This document shows, piece after piece, positions 1-7,286 of a stretch of 8,206 nt of DNA. Position 1 is the first letter of the stretch; the number at the start of each line of letters is the position of its first letter. Source of the stretch: Deltaproteobacteria bacterium. Its GTDB lineage: Bacteria > Desulfobacterota_B > Binatia > UBA9968. The stretch lies in NCBI GenBank assembly GCA_027297485.1, contig JAPUHZ010000440.1, positions 1 to 8,206 on the forward strand, written 5' to 3'. The notes under the pieces are model-generated. The model made no database searches, was not told the origin of the DNA, and worked only from the letters and a program-made list of their open reading frames with translations. Position numbers and translations under genes: made by a program.

Positions 1-791
1 TAAAGGCAAGCGCGAGGAGGCTCAAGGAGTTTCGGGAGAGGAGTTTAAAGGGGTTTGAGCCGTTTGCCATATTCCTGGACACAATTCATCGGGGGGGTGT
101 GGCCGTTTTGGTGGGATTGGGAATTGAGGTGGAGGGGACGACGCGGGTGTTAGGGTTTTGGCAGGGGGCAACCGAGACCAGTGAGATCTGCCAGGCCCTT
201 TTCTCGGAGTTGGACAGTCGAGGGTTGGTTTTATCAAAGAACGTAGTGTTTGTTACCGACGGGGGCAAAGGAATCATCAAAGCGCTCAAGGAGCGGCTCG
301 GTAGTGGACTGATTCACCAGAGGTGCACGATTCATAAGGATCGCAACATTCAGCGGCATCTGGCCAAGCGGTGGAGAAAGGAGGCTCATCGACGCTTTCG
401 CGCGGCGCTGGAGCAAAACAGTTACGCCGATGCCAAGAAGATGCTCCTGGACTTTGAGCAGTGGCTGAGGCAGCTCAATGAATCGGCGGCAGACTCGCTT
501 GGGGAGGCACTGGAGGAGATCTTGACCGTTCATCGGCTGAAGGTTCCTGCTTTGTTGAGAAAGACACTTCACTCGACCAATCCCATTGAGAGCATCTTTG
601 CGACGGTGAGGGAGTGTGAAGGACACATCAAACGGTATCGTGGCAGCGCGATGTCACAGCGGTGGTTGGGAACTGTGTTGTCTCACGCGGAGCAGGGTTT
701 TCGCACAATCAAAGGACACAAAGAAATCGCGGCCGTGATCGCTACGATCAAAGCGGAGTACACAGAAGCACACAAGGCAAAGGCTGCCTGA
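1..791 (+). CDS. IS256/Mutator-family transposase, 5' end outside window
   Basis: DDE transposase that cuts and joins the ends of its insertion sequence. The reading frame is open to the left window edge (first full codon at base 3), so the GTG at 99 is internal and not the start. About 262 residues are visible, against roughly 400 for the family. Numbering from the first visible codon, the catalytic acids are probably D26 (FLDTIHRGG), D86 (VTDGGKG) and E196 (NPIESIFATVR). The family's C/H motif is seen as QRCTIHKDRN (C108, H111). The stop is TGA at 789-791. No frameshift is visible, so the gene may be intact if its 5' part exists upstream. It converges on tadA. The family call is firm; the subgroup is not determined. 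Confidence 0.9.
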   Translation, partial: KASARRLKEFRERSLKGFEPFAIFLDTIHRGGVAVLVGLGIEVEGTTRVLGFWQGATETSEICQALFSELDSRGLVLSKNVVFVTDGGKGIIKALKERLGSGLIHQRCTIHKDRNIQRHLAKRWRKEAHRRFRAALEQNSYADAKKMLLDFEQWLRQLNESAADSLGEALEEILTVHRLKVPALLRKTLHSTNPIESIFATVRECEGHIKRYRGSAMSQRWLGTVLSHAEQGFRTIKGHKEIAAVIATIKAEYTEAHKAKAA

Positions 792-855
792 GGAACGTAT
801 TGGATAGGAGCTGCTCAGATAATTTCAACTAAATACTTGACAACCTCCCTCGTAA
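1..855 (+). mobile_element. Right part of an IS256-family insertion sequence
   Basis: The transposase stop is followed by a short non-coding tail (792 to about 855), as expected of the right end of an IS256-type element. The tail holds an AT-rich stretch and a TTGACA at 837-842. The exact terminal inverted repeat cannot be fixed because the left end is outside the window, so the right boundary is approximate. I see no target-site duplication for the same reason. Confidence 0.45.
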
Positions 856-930
856 ACATTTTCAGCGTGGAATGGGGGTTTATGATTTTGTTTGTGCAAT
901 AATGTGCAGAATGTGAAGAATCGAGATTGT

Positions 931-964
931 TAAACAAAAACGGTGGGCTATCGCTAACCCACCG
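931..964 (-). terminator. Intrinsic terminator of tadA and the ole-tadA unit
   Basis: On the minus strand a hairpin (941-964) has a 7-bp CGGTGGG/CCCACCG stem, then one mismatch, two more pairs and a 4-nt loop. It is directly followed by TTTTTGTTTA (940-931). It lies about 40 bases past the tadA stop and in the right orientation. It also shields the minus-strand unit from the converging transposase gene. Confidence 0.88.
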
Positions 965-1006
965 TCTTGTCTGTTCTTTCAGAAAGTTAATGGATAGGAT
1001 TTCGAG

Positions 1007-1537
1007 TCAAGCGCCTTCAGCCGGGCTCGGCCACCTCTCCGTTCTTTTGACACCTCGCCTCTTTTCCCTCAAACGAGTGAAAAAACCATCCAGAATCCCA
1101 GCACAGTCACTTTCCAAGATGCCGCCAGTTACCGACAGATGATGATTCAACCGGGAATCCTCGCAGAGGCGATAGAGGGACTCCACCGCACCCCCCTTCG
1201 AATCCAAACAACCAAAGGCCAGTCGTGATATGCGGGCCTGAAGCAGCCCACCAACACACATAATGCACGGCTCTAGTGTCACATAGAGCGTGCATTCGCA
1301 AAGTCGCCAACTTCCTAGATGGTGAGAGGCAGCTTCGAGTGCCAGAATCTCGGCATGGGCCATAGGGTTTTGCAACTCTTCTCGCCGGTTATGTGCCCGA
1401 CCAATTACTTCTCCCTGATATACGATCACGGCCCCGACCGGGATCTCTTCTTTTTCCGCCGCCCTGCCTGCCTCTTGCAGTGCCAGATCCATGTAGAAGC
1501 AGTCTTTGCCATTTGCATCAGAGAAAAAGTTTTCCAT
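1007..1537 (-). CDS. tadA: tRNA-specific adenosine-34 deaminase TadA
   Basis: Zinc-dependent deaminase that converts A34 to inosine in the anticodon of tRNA-Arg(ACG), allowing one tRNA to read CGU, CGC and CGA. The cytidine/deoxycytidylate deaminase fold signature is complete: HAE at residues 61-63 (H61 zinc ligand, E63 proton shuttle) and PCIMC at 90-94 (C91 and C94 zinc ligands). The protein is 176 residues, slightly longer than typical because of a charged C-terminal tail. No strong ribosome binding site precedes the ATG at 1537; Met16 (FYMDLALQEA) is where many family members begin, so the start is uncertain. It lies 111 bases after oleA with no terminator between, so read-through from the ole genes is likely, although a weak promoter in the gap cannot be excluded. 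It is probably unrelated in function to the ole genes. Confidence 0.95.
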   Translation of the reverse strand: MENFFSDANGKDCFYMDLALQEAGRAAEKEEIPVGAVIVYQGEVIGRAHNRREELQNPMAHAEILALEAASHHLGSWRLCECTLYVTLEPCIMCVGGLLQARISRLAFGCLDSKGGAVESLYRLCEDSRLNHHLSVTGGILESDCAGILDGFFTRLREKRRGVKRTERWPSPAEGA

Positions 1538-1648
1538 AAACGGAAAATCACCATAACATAAAAGGAGTGCTAAGAAAATTGAAAGGATTTCCAGCGGTAG
1601 ATTACGAGATAGACCGCAAAGACTGGTCTAGGCTTAAAACTGACTCAC

Positions 1649-2806
1649 CTAGAGTGAGATTTTCTGCGGCTCCGCGGCTTGTTCCAAACTCTGAGAGACC
1701 TGTCCCAACTGCTGGGACAAAAATTCCAACGCGAGCACAGCTCCCGAGAAGCCCGCTGCCCCACCTACTAGAAGGATCCGCCGGAAGGTATGGGTAAAGC
1801 CATTCTCGAACGCAATGGCCAGGGCCATGGGAATGGTCGCAGCCCCGGTATTACCGAACCGGTCAAGCGTAATCATGAGATTTTTTAACGGAAGACCCGA
1901 GAGCTTAGCGATCGTTGTGATGACACCTTTACTCACCTGATGCGGGATCACGCCGATTGAGGCGGGATCCCACCCTAATTCTTTACAGGCGTTGCGTATC
2001 ATGGACGGTAGTTTATCCACCGCGACTTGACACAGCTTTTTGGCGTTGCTAATGAAATAGAATTTTTTTGGGTCGGAAAAGCAACGCGTGCCACCCCCCT
2101 CAATAATTGCAAGATCCCGCATGGTCGAATCAACCTCCCAGCTTTGGTGAACTACTTCTAAACATTTACCGGATCCCTGCGATGACAGCATGACCGCCGC
2201 CCCTGCATCCCCTAGCGTCAGGCCGGACAGGTAACGGGTCATCAGCTCGTGCTTGGACCGGATATCCAGATAGATCCCGTCGTGCAGCCGTTCACCCACA
2301 GCCACAAGGACATTAGTGACCATCCCCGACCGTATCAGCCCACTGGCTAGAATCATTGCCTTCAATGCGCTATTACAAGCATCCCTGATGTCTGCTACGA
2401 ACGCACCCGCCTTCAAGCCGAGGGACTCATGTATACGCATGCCTGTGATTGGTTCGATTTCATCTAGGCTATTGGCAGCAAAAAGTAAAGCACCGACATC
2501 CCGTTTCTCCATCCCTAACCGCTTAAGTAACCTCTGGCATGCCACCGTAGCCAGAGTACTGGGGTGTTCGTCTGACGCAGCAAAATGTCGGTTCTTGACC
2601 CCTGTTCCTGCCTCCAAGGTCCCTACCCGTAAGCCTAGCCTCGAGAGACCGGCTCGACGCTCTATCTCTTCCGATGAAACCTTGAGATCGGGAACATAGT
2701 AGTCTGCGCCGATGAGGAAACATCCCGGTTGCTTTCCCTGCCGCTCCCCCGCTGTAACCTTGCCGTTTCCGTTGGCTTGGCTTTTCCTCTGCTTCATCCA
2801 CCACAT
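1649..2806 (-). CDS. oleA: OleA-like thiolase, acyl-CoA head-to-head condensing enzyme
   Basis: Thiolase-superfamily (KAS III-like) enzyme. In the ole pathway OleA performs a non-decarboxylative Claisen condensation of two fatty acyl-CoAs, giving a long beta-keto acid. The visible catalytic set is Cys144 (DACNSALKA), His289 (IPHQVSKG) and Asn319 (FGNTGAATIP). Glu118 (EIEPITG) falls where OleA has its special catalytic glutamate, which favours OleA over FabH. At 385 residues it is longer than the usual 340-350, with a basic, Gly/Gln-rich N-terminal extension of about 27 residues and a C-terminal extension of about 24. The ATG at 2806 is supported by GGAGG at 2812-2816 (5-nt spacing) and an in-frame stop at 2840-2842. 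It is last of the four ole genes, after a 182-bp gap. Another KAS III-type function is possible, but the neighbours support OleA. Confidence 0.85.
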   Translation of the reverse strand: MWWMKQRKSQANGNGKVTAGERQGKQPGCFLIGADYYVPDLKVSSEEIERRAGLSRLGLRVGTLEAGTGVKNRHFAASDEHPSTLATVACQRLLKRLGMEKRDVGALLFAANSLDEIEPITGMRIHESLGLKAGAFVADIRDACNSALKAMILASGLIRSGMVTNVLVAVGERLHDGIYLDIRSKHELMTRYLSGLTLGDAGAAVMLSSQGSGKCLEVVHQSWEVDSTMRDLAIIEGGGTRCFSDPKKFYFISNAKKLCQVAVDKLPSMIRNACKELGWDPASIGVIPHQVSKGVITTIAKLSGLPLKNLMITLDRFGNTGAATIPMALAIAFENGFTHTFRRILLVGGAAGFSGAVLALEFLSQQLGQVSQSLEQAAEPQKISL

Positions 2807-2886
2807 GAAGGCCTCCGTTCCTTTGCCGCTAAAATGATCTCACCAGGAAACCGTTTTACTCCCCTGTATGAGCGTAAGAGCGTACC

Positions 2887-2915
2887 ATGTAATCCAAAAT
2901 CACCCTTTAAGTCAA
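2887..2915 (-). promoter_or_regulatory. Possible sigma-70 promoter for oleA
   Basis: In the oleD-oleA gap the minus strand has TTGACT (2915-2910), a 17-bp spacer and TTACAT (2892-2887). The -35 matches 5 of 6 consensus bases but the -10 only 3 of 6. It would start transcription about 75 bases before the oleA start. The long gap, in contrast to the tight oleB-oleC-oleD spacing, makes separate transcription of oleA plausible. The element match alone is weak. Confidence 0.3.
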
Positions 2916-2988
2916 TGGCCGGGTCAAATGTGTTCTTTCGAATTTCGCATAACAGCCTGATTTTAGCAAGAAAAACAGGAAGAATATT

Positions 2989-3981
2989 TTACTGCCGTTG
3001 TATGTAATTCACCAGCCGCTCTATCCCCTCAGACGTGGTTATTTTGGGGGAGTAGCCGAAATCTCGTCTGGCCTTGGAGATCTCAAAATAGTGTGATCTG
3101 GCCAATTGAGAGGCCAGAAAGCGTGTCATGCGCGGCTCCCCGGCCAGGCGAAAAACCTTATAAACCACTTCCAACACCGCCCCTATGGATCTGGCAGTAT
3201 TATAGGATATCCCCTTGGTGACTCTTGAAATCACGAGCCTCTCCAAGAGCTGGTTGATAAATTCCCAGAGCACAACCGGCTCTCCCTGGCTAATGAAATA
3301 GACCTGTCCCGCAACGGGTGAGCCCACCTTTAGATGATCTGCCGCCTGTAAATGGGCATCGGCGGCGTTTTCTACGTAGGTAATGTCCACCTTGTTGGTT
3401 CCGTCTCCCACGATGTAAAGCCGCCGCGCCTTTGCCCGCTGTAATACCTTGGGGATGAGGTGGGTGTCTCGCGGCCCCCAGATCAAATGGGGACGCAAGG
3501 AGGTCGTGAGTAGGCCGCCCTCACCATTGGCATGGATAATCATTCTCTCTGCCATGGCCTTGGTCGCAGGATAGTAGCAGTTGTAACGATCGGGATAGGG
3601 GTAACTCTCGTTGACCTTACACAAATCGGATTGATCAAAGACTACGCTTGGGGTACTGGTATAGACCAACCTGGACACACGATGTGCCTTGCATCCGGTC
3701 AGCACGTTCTTCGTACCCTCCACATTGATGCCGTAAAAATCCTTCCATTTTCCCCAGATAGCAGGAAGGGCAGCCACATGGAAAACCACCTCGACCCTTT
3801 CGCAGGCCTTGATTACCGCGGTCTGATCTCTTAGGTCGGCCTGGATGATTTCAACCCCAAGACTTTGTAGCTCGGGATACCGGCTGCGCCCAAGCACACG
3901 AACTGAGTCGTTCCGCCCGATCAGCTTTTCAACTATATAGCGTCCAAGAAACCCGCCACCACCGGTAACCAGCGCTTTCAT
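2989..3981 (-). CDS. oleD: OleD, NAD(P)-dependent 2-alkyl-3-ketoalkanoic acid reductase
   Basis: Extended short-chain dehydrogenase/reductase that reduces the OleA beta-keto acid to a 2-alkyl-3-hydroxyalkanoic acid. From the start used here (330 residues), the nucleotide-binding motif is G7-x-x-G10-x-x-G13 (TGGGGFLG) at the very N-terminus. The active site is Y137-PAT-K141, with a serine around 109-112 (YTSTPSVV). The architecture matches the 3-beta-HSD/OleD-like group. I chose ATG at 3981 rather than an in-frame GTG at 4002. It overlaps the oleC stop as ATGA, has AGGA just upstream, and begins MKALVTGGGG as the family does. The overlap indicates translational coupling to oleC. OleB, OleC and OleD of other bacteria form large assemblies, and tight coupling fits that. 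The name OleD rests largely on the neighbours. Confidence 0.9.
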   Translation of the reverse strand: MKALVTGGGGFLGRYIVEKLIGRNDSVRVLGRSRYPELQSLGVEIIQADLRDQTAVIKACERVEVVFHVAALPAIWGKWKDFYGINVEGTKNVLTGCKAHRVSRLVYTSTPSVVFDQSDLCKVNESYPYPDRYNCYYPATKAMAERMIIHANGEGGLLTTSLRPHLIWGPRDTHLIPKVLQRAKARRLYIVGDGTNKVDITYVENAADAHLQAADHLKVGSPVAGQVYFISQGEPVVLWEFINQLLERLVISRVTKGISYNTARSIGAVLEVVYKVFRLAGEPRMTRFLASQLARSHYFEISKARRDFGYSPKITTSEGIERLVNYIQRQ

Positions 3982-5708
3982 TGAATCCTGTTCTCCGCCC
4001 ACACAGCCAGCTTCTCCCTGAGGATTTTGGCATTATGTCGGAAATCTACAGGAAAAGCAGGATGGAACAACACATCCCTGATATCTCTGGTAAGCTCGTT
4101 TTGGCTTCCCAGATCGGAAAGCTCTCGGGCAAATCTCTTAGTGGCCTGGCTATCGGCAGGCATTCTGCCGAGCTTTGGCTCGATGATAATAACCGGACGC
4201 TGCCTTGTCCTCGGTCCGATGCCAACGAGGGCCGAACGAAACACATTTTCATGCTGGTTAAAGATGGCCTCACACTGGATCGTGAAGAATGTCTTTTTAG
4301 CCACAATGACACGGTGGCTTTTCCGGCCGCAAAACCAAACCCTCTCCTTCTCATCGAGATAACCCACATCGCCCATCCGATGCCAGACGGAGCTGCCGTC
4401 TCGGATCTTGGCGAGCACCGTTTCATCTTCCCTTTTGTAATACTCTCTGGTCACCACATCGCCTTTGACCACGATCTCGCCAATCTCCCCTGGAGGAAGA
4501 ACCAGCGCCTCGCTCCACTCAAGAACGGCCTCATCGCTGATCCCGATAATCTTAAGCGTAACCCCCGGGAGCGATCGCCCGACACAGATCCCGGCGCCCT
4601 GGTTCGTGAGATGGACTGTCTGGTCGAGAATCTCCGAGCCGGAGACCGAAGTCACCGGCAGCGCCTCAGTGGCGCCGTACGGCGTATGACTATCCCCGTC
4701 CTCCGGAAGGATCTCTTTGAGTCGTCGCAGGAGTTCCGCTGGGACAGGAGCTCCAGCCATAATGATTTTTTTAACGGAAGGGAGTTCGATGCGATGTTCG
4801 ACGCAATACCGGCTAACACGATTCCAAAAGGCCGGCGAGCCAAACGAATAGGTCACGCTCAAATCTTGGATGGGCCGGATCACTTCTATGGCATCAACCT
4901 CAGCCGGCTTGGTCGGGTCCATATACGGAAGCACGCAGGCCGTTCCCATGGCTACACAAAAAAGGGCAAACGGAGGGAATGCCGCTAAGCCCACCTCATC
5001 TTCCTTTATCCGGAAATTATTTTGTATGGATCTGATCTGGGCGGCGAACGTACCGTGAGGATAGAGCACACCCTTCGGTATCCCGGTGCTGCCCGTGGTA
5101 AAGAGGATGGCCGCCGGATCCTCACTGTTTACATTCGCCATGGGAAACTCACTCCAGATCTTCTCCCGGACCTGGTCAAGCGTAGCTCCACCCCAGAACC
5201 ACCGCCGGCCAAAGGTCACTGCATGCTTAACATGCCTAAAGTGCTCCCGGTATAGCGCCTTCAGCGCATGTGCCAGCGGAACAGCAATAAGCGCCTGGGG
5301 TTCTACCTCGCGGATGCAGTGCAGCAAGTTTCTCTTACCCATTCCCGGGTCGATGAGGATAACCACAGCTCCCATCTTGAAGAGGGCAAAAGTCAGGGCG
5401 AGGAACTCGATTCCTGGCGGCACCATCAGGAGTGTTCGGCATCCGCGCCCGATCCCTATCTTAGTGAGACCGTGGGCATACCGGTCGCTCTCCTCGTCTA
5501 ACTGCTGAAAGGTCATGTGATGATAGACCACCCGCCCAGCCGCGTCGTGACCATGGGGAAACGCCACTGCCAGGCGGGAAGGGGCCTTCTCGGCCACCGC
5601 GGTTAGATAGAAAGCGATATTGGACGGCTTGGAAGAGTTGGACACTGCTGGATGTTCTAAGACTCGCGTTTCCTGCATATTAAATCGGGCTGTTCTCCAG
5701 AAACTCAT
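3978..5708 (-). CDS. oleC: OleC, ATP-dependent beta-lactone synthetase
   Basis: ANL-superfamily adenylating enzyme. OleC activates the beta-hydroxy acid as an acyl-AMP, and the hydroxyl attacks intramolecularly to form a beta-lactone. Visible motifs: TTGSTGIPKG (204-213, P-loop), YGATEA (344-349), MGDVGYLD (446-452, ribose-binding Asp448), GRK (461-463, hinge), and the C-terminal HNAKILREKL (558-567, with K561 as the probable adenylation lysine). This C-terminal signature resembles OleC more than general acyl-CoA synthetases. The protein is 576 residues. The start is uncertain: ATG 5708 overlaps oleB by 29 bases, while ATG 5678 (Met11) follows the oleB TAA after one base. Neither has a strong ribosome binding site, so coupling to oleB is likely. 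oleB and oleC are separate, unlike the actinobacterial fusion. Confidence 0.93.
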   Translation of the reverse strand: MSFWRTARFNMQETRVLEHPAVSNSSKPSNIAFYLTAVAEKAPSRLAVAFPHGHDAAGRVVYHHMTFQQLDEESDRYAHGLTKIGIGRGCRTLLMVPPGIEFLALTFALFKMGAVVILIDPGMGKRNLLHCIREVEPQALIAVPLAHALKALYREHFRHVKHAVTFGRRWFWGGATLDQVREKIWSEFPMANVNSEDPAAILFTTGSTGIPKGVLYPHGTFAAQIRSIQNNFRIKEDEVGLAAFPPFALFCVAMGTACVLPYMDPTKPAEVDAIEVIRPIQDLSVTYSFGSPAFWNRVSRYCVEHRIELPSVKKIIMAGAPVPAELLRRLKEILPEDGDSHTPYGATEALPVTSVSGSEILDQTVHLTNQGAGICVGRSLPGVTLKIIGISDEAVLEWSEALVLPPGEIGEIVVKGDVVTREYYKREDETVLAKIRDGSSVWHRMGDVGYLDEKERVWFCGRKSHRVIVAKKTFFTIQCEAIFNQHENVFRSALVGIGPRTRQRPVIIIEPKLGRMPADSQATKRFARELSDLGSQNELTRDIRDVLFHPAFPVDFRHNAKILREKLAVWAENRIQ

Positions 5709-6564
5709 TTATCCAAGGGATGATTCGCTCGTAGGCATCCTCCACGACGTAATGGCCCGCATCATCGATCCGCTTCACAGAGGCGTCAGGAAACCGTCCT
5801 TGCCAAGATTTCAGGAAGAGATCAGTAAAAACGGGGTCCCTACCACCCCAGATGATGATCATGGGGTGGTGCTTGAACTGCACTAGACCCTTTTCGATGG
5901 ATTGGAGCAAATCATAACTCGGATGTTGCGAATCAACCGGAATATCCTGAACAAATCTAGAAATAGCGATACGATTGGCATAGCTGTTGTACGGAGCCAG
6001 GTAGCCGGCCCGCACCTCCTTTGTCATGCGCTCTCGATGACGACAGGCTATGATAGCGGCCAAGCCGGCGAAGAGGTTCAATCCCCGGATTGCAATGGCG
6101 CCAAAAAACGGCGTACGACAGAGACGGAGACTTAAGGGAATATGGGGTGACCAGAATGCGGCGGTATTGAAGATCACAAAGCGTCTGACTTGTTCCGGAT
6201 GGCGCATGGCATATCCCATGCCGATCGGTCCGCCCCAGTCGTGCATGACCAGGGTGATCCTTTTCAAAGCGAGATGCTCCATGAGCGCTTCCAAGTTGGC
6301 GATATGCCGCTCAAGCGTGTACTCGTATTTTTGCGGCTTATCAGAGAACCCGCAGCCTACATGGTCGGGAGCAATAACATGATATCTCCCCCGCAGGGCC
6401 GTGATCAGGTGACGGTAGTAAAAGGACCAAGTCGGATTGCCGTGTAGCATAACGATCGGCTCTCCGTGGCCTTCATCCAAGTAGTGATATCGGATTCCCC
6501 CCAGATCTAAAAAGTGGGATTCAAAGGGATAGAGGACCCTGAAGCTGTCCGGCTGAGCACACAT
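5680..6564 (-). CDS. oleB: OleB, beta-lactone decarboxylase (haloalkane-dehalogenase fold)
   Basis: Alpha/beta hydrolase that opens the OleC beta-lactone and releases CO2 to leave a cis-alkene. The sequence carries the haloalkane dehalogenase-type catalytic set: HGNPTWS (41-47, oxyanion hole), HDWGG with nucleophile Asp109, GGRDP with acid Asp243, and DAGH with base His271. Length (294) is normal. Without context it would be called a haloalkane dehalogenase; sitting directly before oleC, it is best read as OleB. An in-frame TGA (6565-6567) directly precedes the ATG, so 6564 is the most upstream start. No clear ribosome binding site is seen. It is the first gene of the unit. Its whole immediate 5' flank is one copy of a 97-bp repeat found again near a tRNA fragment. 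Confidence 0.92.
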   Translation of the reverse strand: MCAQPDSFRVLYPFESHFLDLGGIRYHYLDEGHGEPIVMLHGNPTWSFYYRHLITALRGRYHVIAPDHVGCGFSDKPQKYEYTLERHIANLEALMEHLALKRITLVMHDWGGPIGMGYAMRHPEQVRRFVIFNTAAFWSPHIPLSLRLCRTPFFGAIAIRGLNLFAGLAAIIACRHRERMTKEVRAGYLAPYNSYANRIAISRFVQDIPVDSQHPSYDLLQSIEKGLVQFKHHPMIIIWGGRDPVFTDLFLKSWQGRFPDASVKRIDDAGHYVVEDAYERIIPWINEFLENSPI

Positions 6565-6661
6565 TCACATGGACCAGGAAAGAAAAGATGCGCGATTTTC
6601 CTTGATTTTGCAAACCCCTGTTTGTCCCAGCCTCTCTTTTTTTCGGCTCAATCCGGTAGCA
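6565..6661. repeat. 97-bp diverged repeat, copy A, abutting the oleB start
   Basis: Aligned by eye without gaps to 7504-7600: 65 of 97 bases match. Both ends are well conserved (TCACATGGA at the start, CTCAATCCGGTAGCA at the end), with an identical core CGATTTTCCTTGAT in the middle. The copy ends exactly one base before the oleB ATG. Its GGTAGCA (6655-6661) is followed 11-12 bases on by a degraded GGTGCA, whereas copy B has two intact GGTAGCA units. Copy A therefore looks like the decayed version. Confidence 0.75.
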
Positions 6662-6677
6662 AAACAGGTGCAGAAAC

Positions 6678-6706
6678 TTTATAGGATTGGGGACTTAAGC
6701 TAGTAA
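6678..6706 (-). promoter_or_regulatory. Possible sigma-70 promoter for the ole operon
   Basis: Reading the minus strand, TTACTA (6706-6701), a 17-bp spacer and TATAAA (6683-6678). The -10 matches 5 of 6 bases, the -35 only 3 of 6. It would leave a leader of roughly 105 bases covering repeat copy A. It is the best candidate I found upstream of oleB, but still modest. Confidence 0.3.
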
Positions 6707-6825
6707 TTAAGCCAAATTGGCACAATTTTGTCCAGAAATTACCAAAATTACCCCATCTATCCCTCCGAAATTCTCCTATAAGTTTATAATCACCTGATTT
6801 TCCTTAGATTTTTATTTCCTCATAG

Positions 6826-6841
6826 TGGCACGATTCTAGCA
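6826..6841 (+). promoter_or_regulatory. Sigma-54 (-24/-12) promoter for the coiled-coil gene
   Basis: TGGCACG (6826-6832) and TAGCA (6837-6841) have the obligatory GG and GC dinucleotides exactly 10 bases apart. The -24 half is a full consensus match and the -12 half (consensus TTGCA) misses one base. Transcription would start near 6852, about 80 bases before the ATG at 6933. The region upstream (6690-6825) is AT-rich, as is common where an activator and a DNA-bending protein act. No activator gene is in the window. Confidence 0.65.
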
Positions 6842-6885
6842 GGAATTTTAATTGACTGTGTTCGGCAAGATTTGTTCTCATTGGT

Positions 6886-6914
6886 CCTAAAGAAATTAGG
6901 TTAATCCTATTAGG
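6886..6914 (+). promoter_or_regulatory. CCTAA/TTAGG dyads in the leader before the ribosome binding site
   Basis: The predicted leader carries CCTAA (6886-6890) and TTAGG (6896-6900), then CCTA-T-TAGG (6906-6914), so the same half-sites recur with about 20 bases between dyad starts. The second dyad touches the AAGGAGGAGG ribosome binding site (6915-6924). This could be a repressor operator or alternative RNA pairing near the ribosome site. Which of these, if either, cannot be decided here. Confidence 0.3.
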
Positions 6915-6932
6915 AAGGAGGAGGCCGTTTCG

Positions 6933-7286
6933 ATGGAGTTGCTTAAGGAAAGTGAAAGTGATCCTTTTAGCCCCTTAAAGAACGAGGTAGTTAAGCTTAA
7001 AGAGATGCTTCTATGCCAGTTAGAATCCATTACTAAGCAGGCAGAGGTGGTTACTACCAGTGATGCCTGCCAAGACGAGCAGATCAGAGAGAGTCTAAAT
7101 GCGAAGATTCGAGATTTGGAAAATCACGTGAAAGTGAAAGAGTGGCTTTTGGAGACCCGTGATGCGCAGCTAAGAAAGCTAAAGTCCGATCTCCAAGAGA
7201 AGGAACTCCGCCTCGCAGCAAAAGAGAGAGAGGAATGGCGCTCGAACGGTCGGAGGAAATTATGGAAACAAGCTTTCGGAGGCTAG
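6933..7286 (+). CDS. Small coiled-coil protein of unknown function
   Basis: A 117-residue charged protein that I do not recognise as a named family. From about residue 55 to 100 it is rich in Leu/Ile/Val at heptad spacing between Lys, Glu and Arg, predicting a long coiled coil; the tail is basic. No signal peptide, membrane segment or enzyme motif is visible, so it is probably cytoplasmic and oligomeric. The start is well supported by AAGGAGGAGG (6915-6924), 8 bases before the ATG. It is the only convincing plus-strand gene between oleB and the tRNA fragment and diverges from oleB. A sigma-54 promoter lies upstream. A role cannot be assigned; a structural, adaptor or regulatory part would all fit. 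Confidence 0.72.
   Translation: MELLKESESDPFSPLKNEVVKLKEMLLCQLESITKQAEVVTTSDACQDEQIRESLNAKIRDLENHVKVKEWLLETRDAQLRKLKSDLQEKELRLAAKEREEWRSNGRRKLWKQAFGG

Noticed and set aside
99..101. GTG as the start of the transposase gene
   Set aside because: The frame is open to the window edge, and the first catalytic Asp (codon 26 of the visible frame) lies before this GTG.
1610..1630. Inverted repeat TAGACC/GGTCTA as an oleA terminator
   Set aside because: Only 6 bp with a 9-base loop and no T-run on the minus strand.
4000..4002. GTG start for oleD, seven codons upstream
   Set aside because: The ATG at 3981 gives the typical N-terminus, an ATGA overlap with oleC and a nearby AGGA.
3981..4988. A 335-codon plus-strand open frame, fully antisense to oleC
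   Set aside because: oleC on the other strand has all ANL motifs; the antisense product has no recognisable domain, so the frame is a codon-bias shadow.
6699..6720. A minus-strand sigma-54 promoter for oleB (TTTGGC with downstream AGC)
   Set aside because: GG and GC are 11 bases apart instead of the strict 10.
6717..6732. A second sigma-54 promoter (TTGGCAC at 6717-6723)
   Set aside because: The -12 part lacks GC at the required 10-base distance; the -24-like half alone, part of a GCCAA-A-TTGGC palindrome, is not enough.
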